Part shown: in pieces, positions 1 to 5,664 of the stretch
Numbering within the stretch: the first letter of the stretch is position 1
How the letters are laid out: each line of letters opens with the position of its first letter
From: Pseudomonadota bacterium
Lineage (GTDB): Bacteria > Pseudomonadota > Gammaproteobacteria > Steroidobacterales > Steroidobacteraceae
Length of the DNA: 5,664 bases
Assembly: GCA_021792815.1 (NCBI GenBank)
Contig: JAJYTX010000221.1
Span: 1-5,664 of the forward strand
Reading direction: 5' to 3'
Made by a program: the position numbers and the translations under genes
The notes under the pieces: generated by a model
Databases searched by the model: none
The model's input: only the letters and a program-made list of their open reading frames with translations
What the model was told of the DNA's origin: nothing

Positions 1-819
1 CAGATCGATCGATTCGGACAGGCACAGGAACGCCTCCGGGCGGTGCCGCGCCGCGTAGTCGTTGCCGCGGGCGGCGAGATAACCCTCCACGGGCAGGCGC
101 ATCCGGCCCGCCTGCTGCGTCGGCGGGCCCTCGAAGCGGGCGCGGAATTCCTCCGCGGTGCGGTAGGTCGACATGGCGAGCGCACGCGCCAGCGCCAACC
201 CCTCGCGCGCCCGGCCGGTCTCGATCCCGAGGCGCACGACATCGCGCTGCACGGAGCGCCACGCGGTGCCGAGCGGGTGCGGACGATCGGTGGCGCACAG
301 CACGATCAGCCGGCCGACGCGCTCGGGAAAGCGCTCGGCGAATGCCAGCGCGACCATGCCGCCATAGGAGCCGCCGGCGATCGCGTGCAGCGATCTGATC
401 CCCAGGTGATCGATCAGTCGCAGCAGGATCTCGGCCTGATCGTAGGTGGACACGCTCGGAAAAGCCTGTCCGGGACCGGGGCCGGTGGTCTCGCCGCTGC
501 CGCCGAGATAATCGAAGGACAGCACCCGGTAACACCCGGTGTCGAGCGGCCGGCCCGGCCCGGCGACTTCGGACCACCAGCTCTCCCGGGGCTTCTCGGT
601 CAGGCACACGCGCCGGGTCGCCGAGATGCCGCCGAGGGCACAGACCACCGGAGCCCCTGCGGGACCCACCATCCGCCAGGCGACCCGCGGCGCGGACAAC
701 TGTCCCCGGTGGTAGAGCGCCAGCGTGCCGGGGATCTCGAGCACACCCTCGCAGGACGGCACGGGCAACGGATGCGGCTCGGTCTGGGCCGTCACCGGGG
801 CTTTCGCAATCGCATTCAT
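1..819 (-). CDS. metX: Homoserine O-acyltransferase MetX (alpha/beta-hydrolase fold), 3' end cut off by the window edge
   Basis: Likely acylates the hydroxyl of L-homoserine from acetyl-CoA or succinyl-CoA, the first committed step of methionine synthesis, in the cytoplasm. The 273 visible residues show the MetX pattern: an N-terminal strand region, an LGGISA oxyanion-type turn (about 62-67), the SFDYLGGSGETTGP stretch (101-114), and the nucleophile elbow GGSYGG with catalytic Ser151. The DRPHPLGTAWRSVQRD stretch (178-193) and the PVEGYL / LCLSESIDL segments (243-273) also fit the family. The catalytic Asp and His of the triad would lie beyond the edge. The start at 819 is chosen because GGAG (829-826) sits six bases upstream; in-frame ATGs at 840 and 846 are alternatives. 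The gene follows a SAM-I riboswitch, which strongly supports a methionine role. Acetyl versus succinyl donor cannot be told from this sequence: xanthomonad MetX-like enzymes include succinyltransferases, and some MetX relatives act on serine. The family call is firm, the exact donor is not. Confidence 0.9.
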   Translation of the reverse strand, partial: MNAIAKAPVTAQTEPHPLPVPSCEGVLEIPGTLALYHRGQLSAPRVAWRMVGPAGAPVVCALGGISATRRVCLTEKPRESWWSEVAGPGRPLDTGCYRVLSFDYLGGSGETTGPGPGQAFPSVSTYDQAEILLRLIDHLGIRSLHAIAGGSYGGMVALAFAERFPERVGRLIVLCATDRPHPLGTAWRSVQRDVVRLGIETGRAREGLALARALAMSTYRTAEEFRARFEGPPTQQAGRMRLPVEGYLAARGNDYAARHRPEAFLCLSESIDL

Positions 820-824
820 GGGTG

Positions 825-929
825 GCTCCGCATTCCTCATGGACATCGAGGACCCCTGCGGAGCGCCCGCCGGAACCGGCGGGTTGCCACGACCTTCCCC
901 GCAGCGCCGAGGCGCACGGAGCTTCGTGG
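825..929 (-). promoter_or_regulatory. Riboswitch expression platform with hairpin sequestering the metX ribosome binding site
   Basis: Three structures can be drawn in the metX leader between aptamer and start codon (plus-strand coordinates). (1) A perfect 8-bp inverted repeat, 857-864 with 825-832, has its RNA 3' arm UGCGGAGC containing the GGAG ribosome binding site; a second 5-bp stem (848-852 with 834-838) lies inside it, and its loop exposes the in-frame AUG triplets at 846 and 840. (2) A perfect 8-bp hairpin with an AA/UU gap at 866-883. (3) A long imperfect hairpin at 887-929 made of three stems: 924-929/887-892, 917-921/897-901 and 911-915/904-908. Segment 897-903 (RNA UGCGGGG) can instead pair with 857-863 (RNA CUCCGCA, one G-U), which would free the ribosome binding site. 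No U-tract follows any stem, so translational control is inferred rather than termination. The pairings are drawn by eye without energy calculation. Confidence 0.65.
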
Positions 930-933
930 TTCG

Positions 934-1056
934 CTCATCTGTCGATGCGGCTGCCCGGAGGCCACCGTACCGCAGGAGTTGGCACCTTTCCAGAATGGTT
1001 GGTCCTGGCGGTTGCCCCGGCGTCTAAGGGCCTATCCCTCAGCCGGTCTCGATGAG
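934..1056 (-). promoter_or_regulatory. SAM-I (S-box) riboswitch aptamer in the metX leader
   Basis: Senses S-adenosylmethionine and should lower metX expression when SAM is plentiful. Read on the minus strand, all SAM-I parts occur in order. P1 is CUCAUC (1056-1051) with GAUGAG (939-934). P2a is CCGGC (1046-1042) with GCCGG (1021-1017), with a UGA/GA kink-turn signature. P2b is GAGGGAUAGGCCC (1040-1028). Next comes the conserved GGCAACC (1016-1010). P3 is ACC (1012-1010) plus CCAG (1008-1005), paired with CUGG (993-990) and GGU (986-984). J3/4 is GGUGCCAACUCCUGC (986-972), whose CC can form the pseudoknot with the GG of the P2b loop. P4 is UGCGG (974-970) with CCGCA (950-946), followed by a short J4/1. 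The GAGGGA, GGCCC, GGCAACC and GGUGCCAA blocks are the family's most conserved sequences. Its place directly after a promoter and before metX fits the known role. Confidence 0.95.
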
Positions 1057-1064
1057 TGAGCGAT

Positions 1065-1094
1065 AGCATAGGCGGCGGCCGGCCGAGCGGTCAA
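1065..1094 (-). promoter_or_regulatory. Sigma70-type promoter for the SAM riboswitch and metX
   Basis: On the minus strand a -35 box TTGACC (1094-1089, 5 of 6 matches to consensus) is followed by an 18-base spacer and a -10 box TATGCT (1070-1065, 4 of 6). Transcription would begin near 1058, one or two bases before the first P1 base of the riboswitch at 1056. That coincidence of promoter spacing and aptamer start supports both calls. No operator-like repeat was seen over it. Confidence 0.7.
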
Positions 1095-1235
1095 GCGGGC
1101 CCGGCCGCCGCTTCGCAGCCGCCCCCGCGGCGCTCGCCCGGCACCGTGCCGCGCTGTCTTGGCCGCTCGCGCACTCCCCCGCCGGTTCGCCCCGGCTCGG
1201 CCGCGGTCCGCCGGGGCTGGCGCCGCCGGTTCCAC

Positions 1236-1258
1236 TATGCTAGTGTACTAGCACACTA
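1236..1258 (+). promoter_or_regulatory. TrpR-type operator (CTAG-N4-CTAG palindrome) in the hisR-hisGDCB promoter region
   Basis: The core TGCTAGTGTACTAGCA (1238-1253) is a perfect 7-bp inverted repeat around GT, and places two CTAG boxes (1240-1243 and 1248-1251) four bases apart. The E. coli trp operator has the same architecture, ACTAG-TTAA-CTAGT. A second, overlapping near-palindrome, TAGTGTACTAGCACACTA (1241-1258, 16 of 18 bases symmetric), is centred four bases further downstream. The first codon of the TrpR-family gene is at 1274, so the site is well placed for autoregulation and operon repression. Promoter boxes are unclear: TATGCT (1236-1241) or an extended TGC-TAGTGT (1238-1246) could be the -10, and no good -35 is visible. 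I saw no other CTAG in the window by eye. Binding by the adjacent gene product is inferred. Confidence 0.75.
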
Positions 1259-1273
1259 TTACAGTGGATTGGC

Positions 1274-1678
1274 ATGAAGACCCACCGCAGCCTCACCCCC
1301 CGCCAGGAAGCCCTCGCCGAGCGCCAGCTCTACACGGCCATCGCCGCGCTGCGCGATGCCGAGGAAGTCCGTGCGTTTTTCCGCGACCTGTGCACCCCCG
1401 CCGAGATTCAGGCCATGGCGGACCGATGGGCGGTCGTGGATTATCTCGCGCGGGGCCTGCCCTACCGCGAGATCCACAGCCTCACCGGCGTCAGCGTGAC
1501 CACCATCGGGCGGGTGGCGCGCTTTCTCGCCGCCGGCAACGGCGGCTACGGCCTGGTGGCGCAGCGGCTCGGCAAATGGCAGCTGCGCGCGGCGCGCGCC
1601 GCCGGCGGACAGTCCGCCAACGGTGGCCTGCGCGCCGGGAACGGCGCCGCGCAACGCGAGGCGAGCCGTCATGGATGA
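1274..1678 (+). CDS. hisR: TrpR/YerC-family transcriptional regulator, probable repressor of the histidine operon
   Basis: A 134-residue DNA-binding protein of the TrpR-like YerC/YecD family. Residues about 16-100 match the family: DAEEVRAFFRDLCTPAEIQ (28-46), then a helix-turn-helix at about 62-84 (LPYREIHSLTGVSVTTIGR followed by VARFL). The second HTH helix resembles that of E. coli TrpR (TTIGR against ATITR). The Ala/Gly/Arg-rich tail after about residue 104 has no recognisable fold and extends beyond the roughly 100 residues usual for YerC. The start follows a weak GGA (1266-1268) and a short leader. The gene opens the his operon and overlaps hisG by 8 bases, and a TrpR-type operator lies just upstream. 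Comparative genomics has assigned similar TrpR-family proteins (named HisR) to histidine regulation, with histidine the presumed co-repressor. The family is clear; the target and ligand are inferred. Confidence 0.88.
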   Translation: MKTHRSLTPRQEALAERQLYTAIAALRDAEEVRAFFRDLCTPAEIQAMADRWAVVDYLARGLPYREIHSLTGVSVTTIGRVARFLAAGNGGYGLVAQRLGKWQLRAARAAGGQSANGGLRAGNGAAQREASRHG

Positions 1679-2567
1679 GCTGCGGTTGAAACTCGCCATC
1701 CAGAAGTCGGGCCGGCTCACCGACCCCTCGCTCGACCTGCTGGGGCGCTGTGGCCTGAAGATCTCGCGCGGCAAGGACCAGCTGATGGCCTACGGCGAGA
1801 ACATGCCGCTCGATGTGCTGTTCGTGCGCGACGACGACATCCCCGACCTGGTGCAGGAGGACGTCTGCGACCTCGGTCTCGTGGGCCTGAACGTGCTCGA
1901 GGAGAAGCGCCTGGAGCTCGCCTCGCGCGGGCACCCGGTCCGCTTCCAGCAGGTGCGCAACCTCGACTTCGGCCGCTGCCGGCTGTCGCTCGCGGTACCC
2001 GACGGCGCCGTGTTCGCGGGGGCCGAGAGCCTGCGCGGCAAGCGCATCGCCACCACCTACCCGTTCCTGCTCGAGAACTACCTTCGCCAGCGGGACATCC
2101 GCGCGGAGATCGTCACCCTCTCGGGTGCCGTCGAGATCGCCCCGCGTCTCGGACGGGCCGACCTGATCTGCGACCTGGTGTCGACCGGCTCGACGCTGCA
2201 GGCGAATCACCTGCGTGAAGTCGAGACCGTGCTCGAGAGCCACGCGGTCCTGATCCGCACGCCGCTCGCGCTGCCGCCGCTGAAGGACGAATGGGTGGAG
2301 CGGCTGCTGATGCGCATCGACGGGGTCCAGCAGGTGCGCGAGAGCAAATACATCATGCTGCACGCGCCGCGCCAGGCGCTGCCCGAGATCCGCAAGCTCC
2401 TGCCTGGCAGCGAGTCCCCGACCATCATTCCGCTCGAGGGCTTTCCCGACAAAGTGGCCGTTCACGCCGTCTGCCGCGAGAACGTGTTCTGGGAAACGCT
2501 CGAGAGCCTGAAGAAGGCCGGCGCCAGCGCGCTGCTGGTGCTGCCCGTCGAAAAGATGCTGGCCTGA
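1671..2567 (+). CDS. hisG: ATP phosphoribosyltransferase HisG, long form
   Basis: Catalyses the first step of histidine synthesis, joining PRPP to N1 of ATP to give phosphoribosyl-ATP; usually feedback-inhibited by histidine. The 298-residue product matches the long, homohexameric form. The N-terminal catalytic part begins LKLAIQKSGRL (6-16), with FVRDDDIPDLV (51-61) and DLGLVGLNVL (67-76). The PRPP-binding signature ADLICDLVSTGSTLQANHL spans 163-181. The C-terminal ACT-like regulatory domain lies at about 225-298, with YIMLHAP and the GFPDKVAVHAVCRENVFW stretch (257-274). Because this domain is present, no HisZ partner is needed. The ATG at 1671 overlaps the hisR stop by 8 bases, with GAGG (1658-1661) nine bases upstream; a GTG at 1623 in the same frame would add 16 residues not expected in the family. 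Translational coupling to hisR is likely. Confidence 0.97.
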   Translation: MDELRLKLAIQKSGRLTDPSLDLLGRCGLKISRGKDQLMAYGENMPLDVLFVRDDDIPDLVQEDVCDLGLVGLNVLEEKRLELASRGHPVRFQQVRNLDFGRCRLSLAVPDGAVFAGAESLRGKRIATTYPFLLENYLRQRDIRAEIVTLSGAVEIAPRLGRADLICDLVSTGSTLQANHLREVETVLESHAVLIRTPLALPPLKDEWVERLLMRIDGVQQVRESKYIMLHAPRQALPEIRKLLPGSESPTIIPLEGFPDKVAVHAVCRENVFWETLESLKKAGASALLVLPVEKMLA

Positions 2568-2581
2568 GGAGCCCCGTGCCC

Positions 2582-3910
2582 ATGCGCATTCTCAGATGGG
2601 AATCGCTCTCGGCCGCGGAGCGTCGCGCGGCGCTCGAGCGCCCCGTACAGCAATCCCGGGCGGACATCGACTCCGTGGTGCGAGAGATCATCGCCCAGGT
2701 GCGCGCCGAAGGCGATGCGGCGCTGCGCGCCTACACCCGACGGTTTGACGGCGTCGAGGTCGACGCCCTGGCGGTGAGCGCGCAGGAGTTCGCGCACGCC
2801 GAGCGCGCATTGCGCGCCGAGCAGCGGGCGGCGATCGAGCGGGCGATCGACAACGTGGAGCGCTTTCACCGCGCCCAGCCGCTCGAGCCGCTCAGCCTCG
2901 AGACCAGCCCCGGCGTGCGCTGCGAGCGCATCTTCCGGCCGATCTCGGCCGTCGGCCTGTATGTGCCCGCCGGATCGGCCCCCCTGCCCTCGGCGGTCGT
3001 GATGCTCGCCGTACCGGCGCGCATCGCCGGCTGCCCGCGGCGCGTGCTGTGTACGCCGCCGGACCGCACCGGCGCGGCGAATGCCGCGGTGCTGGTGGCC
3101 GCCCGGCTCTGCGGCATCGAGTCGGTGTTCAAGGTCGGTGGCGCCCAGGCGATTGCCGCCCTCGCCTATGGCACCGCCGCCATTCCCAAGGTCGACAAGA
3201 TCTTCGGACCGGGCAATGCCTGGGTGACCGCCGCGAAACAGGCCGCGGCCGCCGACCCGCAGGGGGCCGCCTGCGACATGCCGGCCGGGCCTTCGGAAGT
3301 CATGGTGATCGCCGATGCCTCCGCGCGGGCGGAATTCGTGGCCGCGGACCTGCTCGCCCAGGCCGAGCACGACGCGAACGCGCAGGCCATCCTGGTCACC
3401 GACAGCGCCGCACTGGCCGAAGCCGTCTGCGCCGCGGTCGAGGCGCAGATGGGCGGCCTGTCGCGCCGCGCGATCCTCGAGAAGTCCCTCGCCTCGAGCC
3501 GCTGCCTCGTGGTCGAGGACCTCGGTACGGCCGTCGGCGTCGCCAATCAATATGCCGCCGAGCATCTGATCCTCGAGGTGCGCGCGCCGCGCAGCCTGTT
3601 GTCGCAGATCGAGAGCGCCGGCTCGGTGTTTCTCGGCGCCTGGTCGCCCGAGCCCATGGGCGATTACTGCTCGGGAACCAACCACGTGCTGCCGACCTAC
3701 GGCTACGCGCGCGCCTACAGCGGACTATCGGTACTCGATTACCTCAAGCGCATCACGGTCCAGGAGCTCACCCCGGCCGGGTTGCTCGGCCTGGGTCCCA
3801 CGGCGGTGACCCTGGCGCGCACCGAGGGACTCGATGCGCATGCGGCCGCCGTCACCCGGCGGCTCGAGGCGCTGCGCTCAGAGCGGCCCGGCGAGGCCGT
3901 TGCGCCATGA
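2582..3910 (+). CDS. hisD: Histidinol dehydrogenase HisD
   Basis: Zinc-dependent, NAD-linked enzyme that oxidises L-histidinol through histidinal to L-histidine, the last two steps of the pathway. The product is 442 residues, close to the usual 430-440. Zinc ligands known from E. coli (Gln259, His262, Asp360, His419) appear here as Gln260, His263, Asp361 and His420. The catalytic Glu-His pair is Glu327-His328 in the AAEHLI motif. KVGGAQAIAALAYGT (184-198), KIFGPGNAWV (206-215) and CDMPAGPSEVMVIAD (231-245) are family signatures. The start is slightly open: GAGGAG (2566-2571) lies ten bases before the ATG at 2582 and four bases before an in-frame GTG at 2576, which would add only two residues. 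The gap from hisG is 14 bases; the stop overlaps the hisC start as ATGA. Confidence 0.97.
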   Translation: MRILRWESLSAAERRAALERPVQQSRADIDSVVREIIAQVRAEGDAALRAYTRRFDGVEVDALAVSAQEFAHAERALRAEQRAAIERAIDNVERFHRAQPLEPLSLETSPGVRCERIFRPISAVGLYVPAGSAPLPSAVVMLAVPARIAGCPRRVLCTPPDRTGAANAAVLVAARLCGIESVFKVGGAQAIAALAYGTAAIPKVDKIFGPGNAWVTAAKQAAAADPQGAACDMPAGPSEVMVIADASARAEFVAADLLAQAEHDANAQAILVTDSAALAEAVCAAVEAQMGGLSRRAILEKSLASSRCLVVEDLGTAVGVANQYAAEHLILEVRAPRSLLSQIESAGSVFLGAWSPEPMGDYCSGTNHVLPTYGYARAYSGLSVLDYLKRITVQELTPAGLLGLGPTAVTLARTEGLDAHAAAVTRRLEALRSERPGEAVAP

Positions 3911-4962
3911 GCTGGGTGGAAGCACTCGCGCGGCCCGAGATCGTCGCGCTGAAGGTCTACGAGCATGCCGCCTGGCGGCCGGAGCTCGAGCGTCTGCACG
4001 CCAACGAGCTGCCCTGGAGCCCCGCGGGCGGCGATCCGCACAGCGGAATCAACCGCTATCCGGAGCCTCAGCCGCGCCAGCTGATCGAGCGGCTGGCGCA
4101 GCGCTATGGTGTCGCGCCGCAGTCGGTCCTCGTCGGGCGCGGCAGCGATGAGGCGATCGACCTGCTGTGCCGGGCGTTCTGCCGCGCCGGCGAGGATGCG
4201 GTGCTGGTCTGTCCGCCGACCTTCGGCATGTACGCGGTGTCGGCGCGCATCCAGGGGGCGGAAGTGCTCTCGGTGCCGCTGTGCATGGAGCAGGGATTCG
4301 CGCTCGATGAACCGCGGCTGCTCGAGCACTGCACGGGCGCCGTGAAGCTCGTCTTCCTGTGCTCCCCCAACAATCCGACCGGCAACCTGCTCGATGAGCC
4401 GGCGATGCTGCGTATCGCACGCACGCTCGCCGGCCGTGCCCTGGTGGTGGTCGACGAGGCCTACCTGGAGTTTGCGTCCCGGCCCAGCCTCGCGCGCCTC
4501 ATCGGGGAGCTGCCCAACCTCGCGGTGCTGCGCACGTTGTCCAAGGCCTATGGGCTCGCCGGAGCGCGCTGTGGGACGCTCATCGCCGACCCCGAGGTGA
4601 TCCGGCTGCTGCGCAAGATCATTCCGCCGTACGCCATCCCGAAACTGACCCTCGATGCGGTGCTCGAACGGCTGACGCCCGCGGCACTCGAGGCCGGCCA
4701 GCGGCAGCTCGCCACGGTGCTCGCCGAGCGTGCGCGGCTGCTGCAGGCGCTGCCCGCGCTGGCGCGCGTGCGCCGTGTCTGGCCCAGCGAGGCGAATTTC
4801 ATCCTGGCGGAATTCGACGACGCCGGCGCGGCGCTCGAGCTCGGCTGCCAGGCGGGACTGCTGGTGCGCGATGCGCGCGGTTATCCCGGTCTCGGCCGCG
4901 CGTTGCGCATCACCGTCGGCACGCCCGAGCAGAACTCCCGTCTTCTGGAGGCGTGGTCGTGA
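3907..4962 (+). CDS. hisC: Histidinol-phosphate aminotransferase HisC
   Basis: PLP enzyme that moves an amino group from glutamate to imidazole-acetol phosphate, giving histidinol phosphate. The 351-residue product is of normal length for this class I/II aminotransferase. Visible functional residues: the phosphate-binding turn GRGSDEAIDLL (77-87), SPNNPTG (153-159) with Asn156 near the cofactor, VVDEAYLEF (181-189) with Asp183 pairing the pyridine nitrogen and Tyr186, and TLSKAYGLAGARCG (210-223) with Schiff-base Lys213 and Arg221. The substrate-carboxylate Arg334 lies in LRITVGTPEQN (333-343). Each is one residue below the E. coli HisC numbering. The ATG lies inside the hisD stop (ATGA, 3907-3910), with GAGG at 3893-3896 as a modest ribosome binding site, so coupling to hisD is expected. 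Side activity on aromatic keto acids is possible in this family and not testable here. Confidence 0.96.
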   Translation: MSWVEALARPEIVALKVYEHAAWRPELERLHANELPWSPAGGDPHSGINRYPEPQPRQLIERLAQRYGVAPQSVLVGRGSDEAIDLLCRAFCRAGEDAVLVCPPTFGMYAVSARIQGAEVLSVPLCMEQGFALDEPRLLEHCTGAVKLVFLCSPNNPTGNLLDEPAMLRIARTLAGRALVVVDEAYLEFASRPSLARLIGELPNLAVLRTLSKAYGLAGARCGTLIADPEVIRLLRKIIPPYAIPKLTLDAVLERLTPAALEAGQRQLATVLAERARLLQALPALARVRRVWPSEANFILAEFDDAGAALELGCQAGLLVRDARGYPGLGRALRITVGTPEQNSRLLEAWS

Positions 4963-5664
4963 GCCCACCGGTCCGGCTGCTGTTCGTCGACCGCGACGGC
5001 ACGCTCGTCGAAGAACCGCCCGATCATCAGGTCGATGCGCTCGAGAAGGTGCGCTTCATGCCCGGGGTATTCGCCGCGCTCGCCACCCTGAGGCGCCGCG
5101 GTTACCGGCTCGTCATGGTCACCAACCAGGACGGACTCGGCACCGCGTCATTCCCCCACACAACCTTCGAGACGCCGCAGCAGTTCATCCTCGAAACGTT
5201 TCGTTCGCAGGGTATCGAGTTCGATGCGGTATTCGTCTGCCCGCACGCCCCGGGAGATGGCTGCGAATGTCGCAAACCCGGCACCGCGCTGGTGCGCGAG
5301 TACATCCGCGCCCACGGCGTGGACCTCGCCTCGAGCGCGGTGATCGGCGACCGCGAGACCGACCTCGAGTTCGCCAGAAACCTCGGCGTCACGGGCCTGC
5401 GCGTGCGCCGCGACGGCCCGGACGGGGAGACCTGGCCGGCGGTCGTGGAGACCTTGACGGCACGCCGCGCCCAGGTGCGACGCCACACGCAGGAGACCGA
5501 CATCCACGCGAGCGTCAACCTCGATGCCACCGCGCCTGTGAGCATCGCCACCGGCATCGGATTCTTCGATCACATGCTCGAGCAGCTGGCCCGGCACGGC
5601 GGTTTCGCGCTCGAGCTGTCCTGCCAGGGCGACCTGCACATCGATGAGCACCACACCGTGGAGG
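4959..5664 (+). CDS. hisB: Bifunctional histidinol-phosphatase / imidazoleglycerol-phosphate dehydratase HisB, 3' end cut off
   Basis: Two-domain enzyme covering two non-adjacent steps around HisC; 235 codons are visible of about 355-375 expected. The N-terminal HAD phosphatase (about 5-165) has nucleophile Asp11 and acid/base Asp13 in FVDRDGT, motif II at TNQDG (55-59), a zinc loop Cys94, His96, Cys102 and Cys104, Lys106, and motif IV GDRETD with Asp131 and Asp135. The dehydratase domain starts near residue 168 (RRAQVRRHTQETDIHASVNLD) and shows GIGFFDHMLEQLARHGGF (199-216) and the metal-binding DEHHTVE (229-235), where the window ends. The start is a GTG overlapping the hisC stop (GTGA), with GGAGG (4947-4951) seven bases upstream; an earlier in-frame GTG at 4953 is too close to that site. 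The fused form is typical of gammaproteobacteria and some other groups; many bacteria use separate proteins. Confidence 0.96.
   Translation, partial: MSPPVRLLFVDRDGTLVEEPPDHQVDALEKVRFMPGVFAALATLRRRGYRLVMVTNQDGLGTASFPHTTFETPQQFILETFRSQGIEFDAVFVCPHAPGDGCECRKPGTALVREYIRAHGVDLASSAVIGDRETDLEFARNLGVTGLRVRRDGPDGETWPAVVETLTARRAQVRRHTQETDIHASVNLDATAPVSIATGIGFFDHMLEQLARHGGFALELSCQGDLHIDEHHTVE

Noticed and set aside
866..883. Perfect 8-bp GC hairpin considered as a rho-independent terminator
   Set aside because: No T-rich run follows it on either strand. It is treated as part of the translational expression platform.
43..1059. Long plus-strand open frame of 338 codons
   Set aside because: It lies antisense to metX and the riboswitch, is Arg/Gly/Ala-rich without any family pattern, and is a by-product of high GC content.
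1095..1273. Search for a histidine-codon leader peptide and attenuator before the his operon
   Set aside because: No short frame with a run of CAC/CAT codons and no terminator with a U-tract was seen.
1056..1277. Small plus-strand frame of 73 codons in the intergenic region
   Set aside because: It begins within the riboswitch complement and spans both promoters and the operator. No ribosome binding site and no family resemblance.
2462..3685. Minus-strand open frame of 407 codons inside hisD
   Set aside because: It is antisense to a hisD gene whose zinc and catalytic residues are all present. The His/Arg/Gly-rich translation matches nothing.
3739..4968. Minus-strand open frame of 409 codons antisense to hisC
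   Set aside because: Shadow of hisC third-position GC bias; no recognisable domain or ribosome binding site.
4730..5647. Plus-strand 305-codon frame and a minus-strand 168-codon frame over hisB
   Set aside because: Both overlap hisB, which has intact HAD and dehydratase motifs in its own frame. The alternatives are Arg-rich or patternless.
1..5664. A novel defence, mobile or secondary-metabolism system
   Set aside because: Every protein gene belongs to a well-known methionine or histidine family, and no repeats, integrases or atypical composition were seen.

Overview
This window comes from a GC-rich genome, most likely a gammaproteobacterium of the Xanthomonadales or a neighbouring order. 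Three observations point there: the bifunctional HisB (phosphatase plus dehydratase), the order trpR-like regulator - hisG - hisD - hisC - hisB, and a SAM-I riboswitch in front of a divergent metX gene. The taxonomic call is an inference from gene content and order; no marker gene is present.

Layout. Positions 1-819 (minus strand) hold the N-terminal 273 codons of metX, a homoserine O-acyltransferase of the alpha/beta-hydrolase fold; its 3' end runs off the left edge. Positions 820-1273 are a divergent control region. On the minus strand it reads, in transcription order: a sigma70-like promoter (1094-1065), a complete SAM-I (S-box) riboswitch aptamer (1056-934), and a run of competing hairpins (929-825) ending in one that buries the metX ribosome binding site. 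No U-tract follows any of these hairpins, so control is probably at translation. On the plus strand the same region carries a TrpR-type operator (two CTAG boxes four bases apart) 20 bases upstream of the next gene. About 140 bases between the two control regions (1095-1233) are GC-rich and show nothing I can name.

Positions 1274-5664 (plus strand) are the first part of a histidine operon: a TrpR/YerC-family repressor (called hisR here), hisG, hisD, hisC, and the first 235 codons of hisB, which runs off the right edge. The genes are packed tightly: an 8-base overlap, a 14-base gap (if hisD starts at its ATG), a 4-base ATGA overlap and a 4-base GTGA overlap. This fits one transcript with translational coupling. 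HisG begins the pathway (PRPP + ATP). HisB supplies its imidazoleglycerol-phosphate dehydratase and histidinol-phosphatase steps, HisC the transamination between them, and HisD the final two oxidations to histidine. All key catalytic residues checked are present, so these look like working genes.

No mobile element, CRISPR array, tRNA or rRNA was seen. There is no wholly new system here. The interest lies in the intergenic region, where methionine synthesis under SAM-riboswitch control and histidine synthesis under a candidate TrpR-type repressor diverge from about 450 bases.
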